DNA of 64,000 nucleotides. Source: Serripes groenlandicus. Taxonomy: Eukaryota; Mollusca; Bivalvia; Cardiida; Cardiidae. The translations under genes were made by a program, and so were the position numbers. Shown in pieces: positions 11,777 to 26,200 of the stretch; positions within the stretch are counted from its first letter, which is position 1; each line of letters begins with the position of its first letter. The notes below the pieces were generated by a model. That model had not been told where the DNA came from and ran no database searches. It saw nothing but the letters and a program-made list of their open reading frames with translations. The stretch covers positions 27,146,047 through 27,210,046 of the forward strand of contig JASEVX010000010.1 in the NCBI GenBank assembly GCA_031761405.1, in the 5' to 3' direction.

Positions 11777-12103
11777 TTAACCCTTTCCCACCTGCAGACG
11801 CATTTTGACGCAATAGCAGTGGTCGAGTTTTGAAAACATTGTAGCCGCATCAAGCAATATGGGGTCTTAATGTTAACCCTTTTCCACATGCAGACGCATT
11901 TTGAAGCAATAGCAGCAGACGACTTTTGAAAACATTGTGGCCAAAGGTGAAATTGCTCATGATGAGCAATTTTTCCTTTGGTCACAATGTGTTCAACTTG
12001 TTTTATTAACAACTAAGCTATCTTTTATGGAGATTTTTCAAGTTTTTGTCACTATGTTTTCAAAGTCGTCTGTTGCAGATTTGTTGTATGTGGGAAAGGA
12101 TTT
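11777..12103. repeat. TTAA-type MITE: half copy plus full copy
   Basis: A left-half copy (from 'ttttaaccctttcccacctg', 11777) is followed by a full copy starting at TTAACCC (11873) and ending 'tgggaaaggattta' (about 12103). Core palindrome 'gtgaaattgctcatgatgagcaattt'. Confidence 0.7.
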
Positions 12104-12369
12104 ATGACATCCTGCTTTGATATCATTTAAAGACATATTGGCATACAACTAGTTGGGCTTCGCTTCCAGGTTTTCACAGAACATGCCTTCAGGTGTGTAT
12201 AACACAGATGTGAACGTTGAAGACTGGTGAAACTGTGCGGATACCCGAGTCTTCCCTTTACGCATATACATTAGGGACCCAATATCGCTATACACGACTT
12301 GTCTGTTTCACTATTGTCCCAGGTTCGATCCCCACTCGCGGCGTTGATACTGGAGTGCCCTGGGACAAT

Positions 12370-13640
12370 ACATATTTCCTGTTCCAAAATTCAAAAGGGT
12401 CAAATGCATGTCAGAGTTATGGTCCTTGAATACACAGTCGCCTTATGGATAGGTGTTCCTAAGCCATTGTTTTTTAAAGATTAGGGGAAGGATGGACACA
12501 GTTATAAACCAAGATCACAACGCGATGCCGAAGATTAAGTGATGCTTTTTGTTTCTTTAAAAAAATATCAAGAGGAGCAAAGAGCTTTTGACAAGCTTGA
12601 TAGGTTCATATGATTGAAACCAGTGAAAATGTCATCGGTCAGAGCTTTACATAAGAGGAATGTTTCATGTTCCAAATTCCTTATTTGACATTCAAACCCT
12701 ATGTTGTGGGTACTCAAAAGAATCGTCTCTGAGTGTTGAGTAATAAGAGAAATATTGTGGGGAAAAAGATGTGTTGACTCCTCTCATCTAGTCCTCTGAT
12801 CGGTAACGTTCGAGGTCGATGTGTATTTACTTGTGTTCGTCCGGAGGTTCTGAGTGCCTTTTCACATTAACAATTTGCACAATCTTCAAATCTACAGCAG
12901 ACGATTGCATTCGGGTAAAACTATGGAAACTCTCGATATGTGAAACCATAGTTATTAGAAAACAAAGTGGAAAATGAGAAATTTGCTGTGTAATAGAACA
13001 TTTTCTGCTTTCGCCATTTTGTTTTCACATGGGACATGGTCAATCATGCAACTGTTGATGGGTGTATATAGAGGAGGATTGATGTTACATATACTAGCGC
13101 TTCATATTTCGCAAGTGACAGAATAAGATTAAAATATTCAAAACATACAACAAATACTTTAGAGTGAAATTTACAGCTGGTTAAACTGTTAAATATAGAA
13201 GTTTCTAAAATGCATGACTATGAAATATTTAAACAACATAAATAATACATAAACTGGCAAAACCTTGAAGATGAGGATCAACTTTATTTGATAAGCTGCT
13301 TCCTTTCCAATTTAGATGCATGTCATAATATCGTTTAAAATCAAAACGGGCATTGAGCTCGAAATGTGCTCCACAGTCACTCAGGATACACACATTCGAA
13401 TTTGATCAATTGAATTTGAAACAATAATCATGGGCTAGTGGTAAAAAACAAACATGTTTTCCATGTAACATTGAACATAAATAGAACCATGTATTTGCTA
13501 TGTTAGGAATGTATCAAATTCAAATCACAGTTAACATGTACAATTAAACGTGGAATAATCTATCACTTTAAATCTAAATTTTTCAGCGGTATCAATTTAA
13601 TTATTTCAAGAAGATATAGCACTGAAATTGACTTGAATTT
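12370..13640. other. Non-coding stretch, nothing recognised
   Basis: AT-rich sequence without conserved frames. The only repeat-like piece is a B-box-like 'ggttcgatcccc' just before it (12332). Confidence 0.5.
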
Positions 13641-13649
13641 GAATTGACA

Positions 13650-13904
13650 TATGAGCCGTCCCGCGAGAAAAACAACATTGTGGACCCGGATCAGCTAAAG
13701 TATGCCGCACAGGCTAACCGGGACGGACACGTTTCGCCTCCTGTTGATTTTCTGTTTCAGGATTAGCAGCTCAACACTTTTATTCACCTGAGACGGAATT
13801 TGTCGGCCCGGATCAGCCCGGATCGGCGCGGACTGCGCAGGCTGATCTGGATCGATACAATACGCGGAGACCATAATGTTGCTTTTCTCGCGGAACGGCT
13901 CATA
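13650..13904. repeat. GC-rich MITE with inverted ends TATGAGCCG / CGGCTCATA
   Basis: 255 bp. The left end 'tatgagccgtcccgcgagaaaa' is mirrored by the right end 'ttttctcgcggaacggctcata'. The interior repeats 'cccggatcag', 'gcgcaggctgatctgg' and related palindromic blocks. It is much more GC-rich than its surroundings. TA at both ends would fit a Tc1/mariner-mobilised MITE. Confidence 0.75.
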
Positions 13905-14424
13905 TTTCGTCCGGTACGATCAGTTTACTCTTTCAATAACTGAGATTTGAAAACATTGTGGGAAAAAGCAATTTCCACAATTTACTTTTTGTATTCCCAC
14001 TAAGAATACCAACCTGGCCCCGATTTATTTATATTAAAACTTGCCTTAGCAGGTCAAATGCGTAGTTTTAATGAAAGCTCTCAATTCTATAAGATACTGA
14101 TATTGTGAAGAAAACGATGACATTTGGAACAGTTATACACAGACTAAACCAATTATGGTGTGTGCCAAATAAGTCTTCTTTACGAACAAGGGTTTTAATT
14201 TTCTTTAAAAAATGCAAGTTAAAAAAAAATGAAACTCATATAATTGCATCTTAATTAAGAAAGACAATAGTTGTCGGAGGACAGGAGGACAGTGCGCTCG
14301 ACTTGTTTGTGCTTGCAAATAAAACGAAACTTTTTGGGGTGGTACAGAAAGTATATCCAAGTACTTTATCATATTATTTATGAGCACATAAGCAAAGTAC
14401 TTTATAATTCGAAAAAGGGTTATA

Positions 14425-15700
14425 ATCCTTACAAAAACCTTTACTGAATTATGCACTCTTGGCTGTTGTTGGAGGTAATGATGGTAAAAGATTTTTGTAA
14501 GTGTTCAAGCTATATCTTTATTGTTTTTTTGTTTTTTTATTTGGTATGAATAACTTAACCGAAAAAAGGCCATAATTCATAAAAAAAAGTTATTAACTCT
14601 CGTCTGTTAATGGAGGTAATGATGGTAAATAAGTAGTGTAAGTGTATAAGCTATATCTCTAATGGTTTTTAAAAAATATTGGAGGGGTACGAAAGTTCTA
14701 AGTAAGAAAAGGGTTGTAATTCTTACAAAAACATTGACAGAGTTATGTACTCTTGTCTGTTGATTGAGGTAATGATGGTGAAAACGTATTGTAAATTTTA
14801 AAGCAATATCTGTAATGGTTTAGAAAAAAGTGAATTGATACAAAAAACTTAACCAAAATTCTAAGTCGAAAAAGGGCCATAATTCGTACAACAAGACGCT
14901 GAAGAGGGCCAGTATCGCTCCAATGCTATTAGGCAAAAAACTAAATGTCCAAACAGCCGCGCCCCCTGGAGGCCATGATTTGTTACCAATCGTTTGGGCT
15001 TGAAGGAATCTCGTAGAGTGTCACCCAAGGAACATTTCTACAAATGGCTGCCATGTTTTCCGACCAATCCAAATTGCTTGAGGAAATCTGATAGAGGTCA
15101 CCCAAAGAACATTTCTACAAAATTATTGAAAAATCTGCCAGACACTTTCGGATAAGAAGATTTTTAAAGTTTTCACTGTAGCCATATAAGGCAAAATAGA
15201 CCCTCCCCTGGCGGCCATGTTTTTCGACCAATCAAGATGGCTTGAAGGAATCTGACAGAGGGTCACCCAAGGAACAATTCTACAAAATTATTTGAAAATC
15301 AGCCAGACACTCGGAGGAGAAGATTCTTTAAGTTTTCTCTATTTTTTTCTTTCGGTTGCCATGGCAACCATAATTTTGCAAAGATGCAGACAATTTGAAG
15401 GAATTCAGGAGAAGACATTGAGAGGATGCTTCCTATGAACGTTCATCCAAATTGGCCGAGTGGTTAGGGAGGAGAAGTCGTTTTCAGCCAGTGAAGCTAA
15501 ACACCTTGACAGAGTTATGTGCTCTTGTATGTTGATGGAGGTATTGATGGTGAATAAGTGTTGTAAGTTTCAAGGCAATATCTGTAATGGTTTGACAAAA
15601 GAGTTACTTGGTACAAAAATCTTAACCAATGTGTTACACCAACGCCGACGCAGACGCCAACGCCGATGCCGAGGCGAGTAGTATAGCTAGCCTTTTCCTC
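14425..15700 (+). repeat. Dispersed repeat block 3' of the VWA-like gene
   Basis: Three to four copies of 'gagttatgtgctcttg...gttgatggaggtaatgatgg' (14450, 14600, 14750, 15520) surround segments of the 'ccccctggcggccatg / gtcacccaaggaacatttctac' family. It ends in 'caacgccgacgcagacgcc'. No gene seen. Confidence 0.65.
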
Positions 15701-16930
15701 GAAAGGTCGAGCTAAATATCTCAATATAAGAAACATTCCTGGTAAATGATTTTTTAAATTGGCAGATTGGTTTCAGAGATGAAGTTTTTTGTAGGAAAAT
15801 GTTGGCGGACGGACTTACAGACGACGATGACGCCGGACAGTGACTGACCACAAAAGTTCAACCAACAATTCGAATTCAGTTGAGCTAAAAAGTATGTATA
15901 TGTTAAACATATAACATTACATTGACCATATAAAGTAACAACATGAGAACCAAGACGGCTAGTTTTGCTCCACGGCCAAAAGGAGAAACAAATCTTTTAA
16001 TTTTAGTTATTAAGGGCAAACGAACCTGACCCCTGGGTGCATAAGCTTTTCTACCATTCAATATCTTTTGAAGGAATCTAGTAGAGGTTCAAAATTGATG
16101 CTTTAGACATAAATGTTAAAAGAGCTCCACCACCCCTTGCTGCCATACTTTTTGACCAACAATCAACATGGCTCAATGTAACATAACTTAGTTATACGAA
16201 GCAAAATACTATAAATATTTCATTACAAAAGTGTAACATTTGTCACTGTCAATGTGCAATAAAACATTCAAAAACAACATGGTGCAATAACTGCCATAAA
16301 ATAACAACTGGTAACAATTGCTCCGATCTATACACTGCAGATGCATGTTCTTCATTTTTTTCTCTCCGAGAATTTCGCCAATTAAACATCAGAATCTTCT
16401 GGAAAATGTCCCCTCTGAAAAAGAAAAGAGAAATAATAATAATAATGTTGCTAATGATAAGATAATGAAATACATTGTAGCAAGACAACATAGTTTAAAA
16501 GGTTGACACAGAGGCATATCACTACTTATTTTGTTGTATGTCTCTGTTGGGATTGATTTCAAAGTGAATACAAAGACTATTGTAAATTAATGAAGCCCTT
16601 GATTAGTGCAACGGATCAAACTTACAAAATTTATGAAAAAATACTTAATTATCAATTTACATCTAGTGGTTTATGTTCGGCTTTTCTAATGTCAACATTA
16701 ATTTTAGCTGAAAGAAAGAGATAAGCTAAACACGATTAGAAGCACATAAGTAAAAATAAAAGTGAATTAAAAGGTAAAAGTTATTGCTTCCTATGGTGTC
16801 ACCCCTATTGAAGAGCCAGCCATTTCTGACTTATCAGATACTTTTGTTCCTCAACACATATTTATCTCCCTAGACATATCTTTTCACCAGGCACGGGACA
16901 CACAGGTTTAAGGTACCTTTATTAAACTAG
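15700..16930. other. 3' flank of the VWA-like gene, nothing recognised
   Basis: Contains weak dispersed-repeat traces (15720-16170). I see no clear poly(A) signal for the minus-strand gene and no other gene. Confidence 0.45.
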
Positions 16931-16931
16931 C

Positions 16932-16992
16932 TTGGATTCAAACCTTCGGCCTCCTGCTCCCGAAGCGGATGTCTTAGCCACTAGGCTTTCGG
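16932..16992 (-). repeat. tRNA-derived SINE head
   Basis: On minus: 'gcctagtggctaagacatccgcttcggg' (A-box and anticodon-arm like) and 'ggtttgaatcc' (B-box like). The acceptor stem does not pair and dispersed sequence follows, so it is a SINE rather than a tRNA gene. Confidence 0.5.
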
Positions 16993-17053
16993 AAAATATA
17001 CAGCCAATAGTTTTACATACATGTAGTAGAGGTATCATGGAGGGTATATTTAC

Positions 17054-17217
17054 CTAACTCTTGCTATCCACTTTATTGGGTTCCACAAACGCTGGAAGAG
17101 GTAGATCAACTGGATCAGCAGGATCTTCTGTATATCCAACCGCACTAGCTGCTTTAAGCTCAGTTTCTGGCACAGTTGTATGAACGTTATGCATTGGACC
17201 TGCGTCAGCATTCACAT
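17054..17217 (-). CDS. VWA-like gene, last coding exon 10
   Basis: Acceptor TTTATCCAG ends at 17218; phase 1 in. It encodes 53 residues, rich in Ala, Pro, Val and Glu, ending VDSKS and a TAG stop at 17056-17054. The stop is directly followed by GTAAAT, which reads as a splice donor, so a 3'-UTR intron is possible. I see no clear AATAAA signal close downstream. Confidence 0.8.
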
Positions 17218-20200
17218 CTGGATAAAAAGACACTTAAATATTATTCAGTCCCAATCATCTCTAAGTCTGCCATAGCAACCATAGGTAGAAATTGTCTATC
17301 ATGCTCACATGTTTGCCGAAATGATGTAATTCTTATGTAACACTAACAATAGACGATCTTTGTTGACCAATTGTGAAAATCTTATGACCATCACTTATTT
17401 GTTATGAATAATTGCATTTATATACTTCATATGGTTGGTTTAAATGATCAGTGCTAAATTGCATATGATCTTTATCATAGTAATGAGAACACACTGTCGA
17501 CCTTTTTTTGACAAGTGATGTAATATGTTGAGAGGTTTGTATAAAGATGTATAGAAATTGCAGTCTCTGATTGTCGTGTAGACTAAGACGGAATGTGGCT
17601 GTGTAGTATAAATATGATTAGCATAGCCACAACAGTGGTAGAGTAGACCAGTGAAATGTTATTTGACTTCTTTACATGTGGAATACGTTGACCCACGCTA
17701 TGAGAAAACTGACCTTTTGAGATTAACCCTTTCCCACCTATAGACACATTTTGACGCATTTGCAACAGACGACTTTTGAAAACATTGTGACAAAAGGAGA
17801 AATTACTCAAAACGACCAATTTCTCCTTTTGACACAATGTTTTCAACTTTATTTCAGTAATTATACCTTCATTTCTAGATATTTTCTATATCTGGAGTAG
17901 GTGGTCAATGTCGTCTGATGACCAAGGTCTTAGAAGGGTAATATCATATATACCCGAGCCTTGGTGGCAATGTTTTTCAATGGATCAGAATTATTTTAAT
18001 ATCTTGGTAGAGGGTCATACATTGAACATGTTTTAAACCAATCAATATGGCTTGAATAGTTCTTTTTTTAATGTAGACTGTGCTTAACGAACATTTCTGT
18101 CAAATTATCGTGTTATCAGACAAGCTAATTCAGATGAGAAGAACCTTTAAGTTTCGTTATTTAACACTTTTGTATTCCGTCTGGTGGCTATGTGTTTTAA
18201 CCAATCGATATCCCTTTCTGAAAATGTCTGCTAACATATCTTAAAATCACACAAGTATGTTCATAGGACTGGATTGTTAAAGTTTTGTCGTAAATCCCCC
18301 TCTCTGATGCCACCTGGACGCTATGTTATTCAACCCATCAATATGATTTGAATAATTATTCCGGAGGGTCACCTAAGAAACATTCTATACATTATTTTGA
18401 AATCTCACAAGTAGATTCAGAGGAGAAGAATTTTGAAAATTGGGCTTTTCTCCCTTTCGGATGCAGACGCAACCAAAACAACATTGCCTGTAAGGTTTGG
18501 TTGAAACAGATCCAGTTGTTTAGGAGATGTCGTTTGAAGCAAAAATGGTCACTTTTATTACATTTTTTTTAAATCGGACAACAGCTCATTTTATCCCATA
18601 TCTGATGTCGCCTGGTGGCTTTTTTGTTCAACCAAAACATATTGCACACACTAATTATGTAGAGGCGCATTATGGGAACATTTCGTATAACTAATCTTGA
18701 AATCGGACAAGCACTTTTTCAAGAAAGAACATTCATACAACATTATCTAGGAATCAAATAAGCAGATTCAGAGGAGAAGGAAATTATAGCTGGTGCATAT
18801 TACCCCCTTTTTTATACACAAACTTTAGTAAGAAGGGAATTCATTATTGTTTGTCATTTTGCCCCTTGTCTGTGGCCACCTGGCCTTTTGATGCCACATC
18901 AATCAAACTTCTACATATAATTTACCATGCTCAGATCCATGAGAATCATCTGCATCCCCGTGCTCAGATTCATTCTTATCATCTCTATCATGTACTAAAT
19001 ATGTTACTGCCTCAATATCTTCTAGTATGGATGCCTGTTGAAATCAGAAAAAAACAATCAAATGTACAAGGAAGCTTCAAGGAGCTTAACAAATTCCCTA
19101 TCATTACAACCACTATTTCCTTACAGTTTAAATTTGGTGTAACAGAACAACCAATGTGGTCTATACTTACGTGTCTTAATTCGAAGCTCGTATGCCTATG
19201 TTCTATGTTATAGGATGAGAATGAGGTTAAAGCTAATAAAATAAATTAATTAATTTTCTTAATAAGTGACGACCAAATGAGGGAATCGTTTAACCCTTTC
19301 CCTCATATAGACGCTTTCTAACGCCTCTGCAGCAGACGGCTTTTTGAAAACATAGTGACAAAAGAAAAGATTGCTCCAAACAAGCAATTTCTCCTTTTGC
19401 GCCAATGTTTTCGACTTTTGGTCCTAGGTTAACCATTCAATTATAGAGCTTTTCTATTTGTTGACAAAATATGTTCAAAGTCGTCTGCTGCAGAATTGTC
19501 GTATGAGGGAAAGGGTTAAAAGAGCTGAACAATGTTTGAAAAGTGAAATAGTGTACAAACATGTTATCTACGGATATTCCGTAGATAATAAAAACAAAAT
19601 TTCAAATAAAACCATTTCCATCTCAAAGACATTTGACAGGATAATTTTATATGAGCCTTTTTCAACGATATCCAACTTTGAGGCTATAAGGCTTTGACCA
19701 GTATATATTCAGATCAATCTGTACATCCATGCTGTTTGATATGGCTCTACACTGTTCCAAAATAAGTCGAAGAGGGTTTCAGTAAGCTTTTGACGTCATG
19801 CCAATTAGATACGATAGTATCCATACACAAAAACACGTCAATTAGATACGCTAGCATTGATACACAGAAACACGCCAATTAGATACGATAGCATCTATAC
19901 ACAGAAACAAGCCAATAAGATACGATAGCATCCATACACAGAAACACGCCAATTAGATACGATATCATTGATACACAGAAACACGCCAATTAGATACGAT
20001 AGCAACCATACAAAGAAACACGCCAATTAGATACAATAGCATCCATACACAGAAACATGCCAATTAGATACGATAGCATCCATACACAGAAACAAGCCAA
20101 TTAGATACGATAACATTGATACACAGAAACAAGCCAATTAGATACGATAACATTGATACACAGAAACAAGCCAATTAGATACGATAACATTGATACACAG

Positions 20201-23200
20201 AAACACGCCAATTAAATACGATATAATGGATACACAGAAACACGCCAATCAGATACGATAGCATCGTTACACAGAAACACACCAATTAAATACAATATGA
20301 TTGATACACAGATACACACCAATTAAATACGATAACATTGATACACAGAAACACGCCAATTAGATACGATATGATGGATACACAGACACACTCTAATTAA
20401 AAACGATATGATGGATACACAGAAACACGCCAACTAGATACAATATGATCGATACACAGTAACAACTCAATTAATACAATATGCTGGATACACAGAAAAC
20501 ACGCAAATTATAAATGATATCCTTGATACACAGAAAACACCTCAATTAGATAAAATAGTATGGATACACAGACAGTTTCTTTATTGACAATTCTACCCCT
20601 AAGTTGATTTCCTGAATCACAGCTCGTTTTGAAAATGTCTATAAATTATATACACTTACTGGTTTTTACACAATTAGATTTCAAACAAAACTGTAACACA
20701 TCTCGAACAGATTGACAGTAAAGTCTGAATTTTAGATATTGGGTATGAATTGGAAAAAATAAGATTTGGTCGTTTTTAACAATGTTACTTTTCTCACAAA
20801 CGTTCTAAATGTAGTCTGCTTCAAATGCATCAATGTGATCAATGTGATCAATTTAAAACTAAACAGAATTTAAAACTTACTGTGCCATTTCTCTTCCCTA
20901 AACTTGGCTCTTTCTGATATGTTAATCGTACAGCGAAGAGAATCAGTAATATGATGACGACAGCAGCAATGCCAACTAGTACACTGATTACAATTATCTT
21001 TCTGCTGTTTGTCTCTAATTCCCTGGTATTTATGTGCTTATAATCTAGAAGAGAAAATCAAGAAGTATTTTTCTTTCTTTCTGTTTTGACACTTTCCTTA
21101 TAATCCATTAGCTGGTGAGTGTAATGTTTGCCATTTCTACCACTTACGATGTTGTATTAAAGCATGGAGGGGGGGAAAATATCACAAAACAAGCCAGTTT
21201 TTCTTTCTTTTCCAACAATATTTTCATTCTTTGTCAAACTAAAACTTCCATTTAGGCCCACTTGCTGAAAGCCAATCGTGCATCACACGTCTTCTACCAA
21301 CGGGATAGAAATAGTCTATGTGGTAAGGTCGTCAGTTTCCAGGGAAGAATGCTGTGTTGAGTTATGGTGTGCCAACAACAGGAAACACATTGTTACACTT
21401 ATTGAAATTGGCATAAAACTCATTATAATCACCAATTGCCACCCATAAAAATAGGTAAGTTCACTGAACTCACTGTTTAAATAAATATTAAAGACACACA
21501 CTTCCAGGAAACACATGGTTAAAGGACTGAAACAATTGGCATAAAACTCATTATAATCACCAATTGCCACCCATGAAAATAAGCAAGTTGGAGCTCACTT
21601 TTAAAATAAATATTAAAGATACACACGAAACACAATTTCCTCTATACAAATCTGCAGCAGATGACTTATAAAAAAATATATATAAACAAACATATGGATA
21701 TTTCTTTAAATGAAGGTATAAGTATTGATTAGAGATGAAAATGTAGTAAAATGTTGTTTTCAAAAGTGGCCTGCTGCAGATGCAGCAAAATGGTCTGCAA
21801 GTAGAAAAGGGATTAATGTCACGTTAACCTTTTTGTATACGATATCAGATATGCCAAACTGTTTTTAATTTGGAATAGCTTGGGAAAGTATTGAAACTTA
21901 CATTGGCAATTATCTACGCAGGGTCTAGCTAGTACGTCTCTGAAGCAAACGTTAACACATTTGTCCGAACAGAGTTTGTATCCATATTGTCGGAACCTAT
22001 CTGTGTCACACCCATGATGGGTATCTGAAATGTTAAGTCCATAACGTGTGTGTGCACATCACGGTTTTAATTTCTTCGAATAAAAGTAACTTAAACAATA
22101 TTTTGGAGTCCTTGCAGAGAGTAAATTTGTGAAGGTTTACCATTTATTTTGTACAAGAAGACTAAAACCTTTTCATTAAAAACATATAAAGGTAAATCCC
22201 ATTTGCGGGCATGTTTTTCAACAGATCAGAATCATTTGAACATTCTTAGTAGAGGTTCACCATAGGAACATTTATGCCAAATGACTTTCAAATTAGGTCA
22301 CTGCTTGGTCCGTTATCAATTCTACTGGACCATTAATCATTACACCAGTGAGGCAGTCGTAATTATTTCACCCGAGCACATAGGCGGGAAATCCATTACT
22401 ACCATACGTGTATTTTAAACCCTTTCCAACATAAAACAAATCTGCAGCAGGCGACGTTGAAAACATGGTGACAAAAACCTAAGCATCTCCATAAAAGATA
22501 GCTTAATTTTTAAATAAAGTTGAAAACGTTGTGGTGAAAGGAGAAATTGCTCATCATTAGCAATTTCACCATTGGCCACAATGTTTTCAAAAGTCGTCTG
22601 CTTTTATTGCGTCAAAATGCGTCTGCAGGTGGGAAAGGGTTAAAGCCTTTGAGTTGACCCGGCAGAAAAATGCTCATCATGAGAAATTCTCCTTTTACTA
22701 CAAATTCTCTTTAACTACAAAGGCATCAAACTCTGGCTCCGGTTCATTTATTGAAATCATAATTACCTTTTGAGACCAATATCTGTATCTCTTTGATGAA
22801 TGCATCGTTATTTGCTGCGCTCTTTAGCTCCATGACATGCTGGGCATTTGCAGCTAGACTGGCCCAAACCGCAGAAAATGCTTGCTTCTGGAAGCCAATG
22901 GCCACAACATATGTCTTCTTTTTTCTAAGCCTTTCTAACAGTGCTGTATCCCCTTCAATGTGCCGATGCGTTGTGAGTATTACACACACTTCTGCAACAG
23001 TATGCGTCGGTTCCTCGTTGTTAAAGTGACCATTATAGAGTGTGGTTATTTTGCTTAATTCGAGCCGCCTTGTCATTTCTGAATAAAATCTTTTCCTAGA
23101 CAAGTCCGCCTTTACATCCTTCGCAAATGGTGCTAGTTGATTTTTTATCAGTGGGTCTTCACGGTCAGTCGACAAGGCTGTCACGGATGATCCTGTTATA

Positions 23201-26200
23201 AAATCCATGTCTTGGATCACCATTATGCCAGTGTTGAAAGCTGTTCTTGTTCCGGCATCCAGGATCAGTAGAATATCCACTTGTTGGGGTGCTGAAAAAC
23301 AAATGGGATCGGTAATTACTTCGAATTGTGTCCAATTAGCTGTGGAAAATGCCAAAGGATGATTTCTTTCCCTTTCCAACCTACAGAGAAATATTTAATC
23401 ACAACTGCAGCAGAAGACGTTAGAAAATATTCTTGCAAAACGTGAATTTGCTTAAAATGAGCTGATCGCCATGACATACCTGAAATGCAGTCGAAAACGG
23501 AGATGGTTTCCAATCAATCAATCAACGACCTTAATGACCGAGAACACGACTCAAACTTGATTCACAACTTTCAAGGTATGCAAAAAAAACATCAATACAG
23601 TGCATCCTCTACAGAACAACATCTGACAGAGACAAAGAAAAACAGCCGTTCTAAAAAGATGTTTATCTTTAAAGGTTATTTTTTTTCCTCTGGTAGAAAC
23701 ACATGTTGGTGTATCCGAATGCATATTACTTTCGAATTCATTGTTGGAAATAGAGAAATTTCTCGAAATGATGCTTTCCACTACTTTCCAAAACATAACC
23801 TGTCGTTTCCCATCATTTGTTCCTTTGATCCTTTGCTTTTTATTTGCTTTTTGTTAGAGTCGTGTCATATATCTCAACGTTAAAGTTATGTTGCTTTAAT
23901 GTTGTTACACAACACAACATCATCGCAAAATGAATGTGAATTCAAATTGAATATAATGTTAGTCATGCATTATAGGAAATATGGCCTGGATATAAAACGG
24001 TCAAAACAATAATTTACTTACAGTGGGGAGAGAGATGAAGGTTATTGTCACAATTAATAGCATTTGGAAAGAACCCACCCTCTTCCCATAATGTATGTGC
24101 ACAACAAGTTCGGTTTAAAGTTTACGATTTAGAAAACATGACCCTCAATTATTCTGCCAAAAGGACGAATGGACTTTGTGCATACTTAGGTTAAAGTTCC
24201 GTCCTTCCCCTCGCCTGTTCATTTAGCGGACGGAAAACAAATCATTTCTACACATTGTAGTATATTAAACATCTCAGATAAATACACATGGTTATCTTAT
24301 AAATGTTGATTATGTCAGGGCTAAGTTCAGCTGTTGATCATTTAGAAAAACATATAACGCCATCCCTTCACTCGTTTGTATAACAAACAGCCAACATCCT
24401 CCTCTTCCAACTATTTTGATACAAAGTCACAAATGTTGGAACAGTTTTTTGTAGGAAAGAGGAGTATCGCAGGACAGGGATCAACTGATTGATACGTGAC
24501 AGAAATCTGTTGTTACTCACCCTGACCAATTTGTGTTCAGTATAATATAATTTGGTATTTCTAATTCAGTTTAACAGCTAGGTTGCATTCAGTGAAAGTA
24601 ATCAAATATTCAAGAATTTATAATGTTCAACAATTCGAAAATTTGCAGTATTTGGCAATTAAAAGACATTCCTTCAGTAACAGTAGAAATCATCCACAAT
24701 TTTGCCAAAGAAATCAGTATTTTGAATTATAAGCATTTTGAATGATAAGTATTTAGCAATTGTCAAGTTTAAATAAAAGTTGAATTACCTGTCGTAACAC
24801 CAGTATCTGTGGTTGATTCTCTTTGTGGTGAACTGGTTAAGATCTTAAAAAATGACAGGGAATAACTTGTGATTGTTGTCGGTGAAGATGTAGATGATGT
24901 TGAGGCAGATGTTAATCCAGATGTTGAGGCAGACAACACAGAATGTGGCATTGGAGTTGATGATGTGTAACTGAAAGACAGCAACAAGAAATATTCATAT
25001 TAAGACAACACTTTTAATAATCTGATGTAAATTACCGTGTCTCAAAAATCTGACGGAAATTACCGCGTCTCAAAAACCCGATGGAAATTACCGGGTCTCA
25101 AAAACGTGATGGAAATTACCGCGTTTCAAAAACCTGATGGAAATTACCGCGTCTCAAAAACCTGATGGAAATTACCGTGTCTCAAAACACTGTGCTTTAA
25201 TTTGGTTAAGGGTAATACAGATTGATTATTTTGCGTTTTAGGCCGTTTTCAACACTTTTCCAGTTATATCACGGTTTTCCCTCGGTAAGTTACCATGTCA
25301 ATTTATCCTGACACGAGCCAGCCATACTTAATGCTAACCCTGCAACGCTGAGCGCCAAGGAGGTCAGAACTACAATTGTAAAGTCTTAGAATGACACGGT
25401 CAGGGATCGAACCTGAGGCGGACGCTCTACCACTACACCACCGAGGCGGTTGGTGGTTACAGAGAATTGGTTTTAACCCTCTGACTGCATGAACATGTTT
25501 TGCGAAACCTGTGCCACCAATGCAGAGCCAGGCCAGACGGCTCATCAGCATCGTCTGACCAGTTACTGTTACCTGTAACTGCCCAACTCAGCATCTTTAG
25601 CTTAATATCCCATATATTTCCTATGAACTTTGCACAATGTAAAGCTGGACAAGTCCATTATATAAACTTCAGTCTTTAAAGGGTTAACATCTGTTGACAG
25701 AATGGATAGAAAGATTTTTTCATCTGATCCTCACTTGGACATGCCATATCTCCTATGTTACCACATTTGGTCTGAAGATGTGTCTTGGAAAGAGAATGAG
25801 TCATTTACCAATTTGTCACTTTGAGATTGACATTCACCTCTGAACCCATCCAAAGAAAAATGGCTCGGACAAGGTTGAGCTTTCACGAATTTCTGGCTAT
25901 ACCCTCGTATATTCCAACATGGACTAAATATCATCAAGACAAACATTCTGACAAAGTATAAACTTGCTCAAAGTAAATATGCGGCCTCTGCAATTTGAAC
26001 AATATTTTCCTTTATTGACCTAGTTCTGACCCAATATGACCTAAATTCGGAATTGACCTAGATATAATTCAGACAAACATTCTGACATTCAACATGCTCA
26101 AGTTTTAAATGCAGCTTCCAGAGTGTTAACAAGATTTTCATTTATTTTTATCTAATAACCTAGTTTGTCACCCCACATGACCCAGTTTCGAACTTGGCCT

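Noticed and set aside
19800..20572. CRISPR-like array
   Set aside because: Units are head-to-tail with no unique spacers, in a eukaryotic intron; it is a minisatellite.
25390..25450. A functional tRNA gene
   Set aside because: The T-arm is perfect but the anticodon arm is deleted; the same holds in weaker form for the other tRNA-like heads at 11.5, 16.9 and 55.9 kb.
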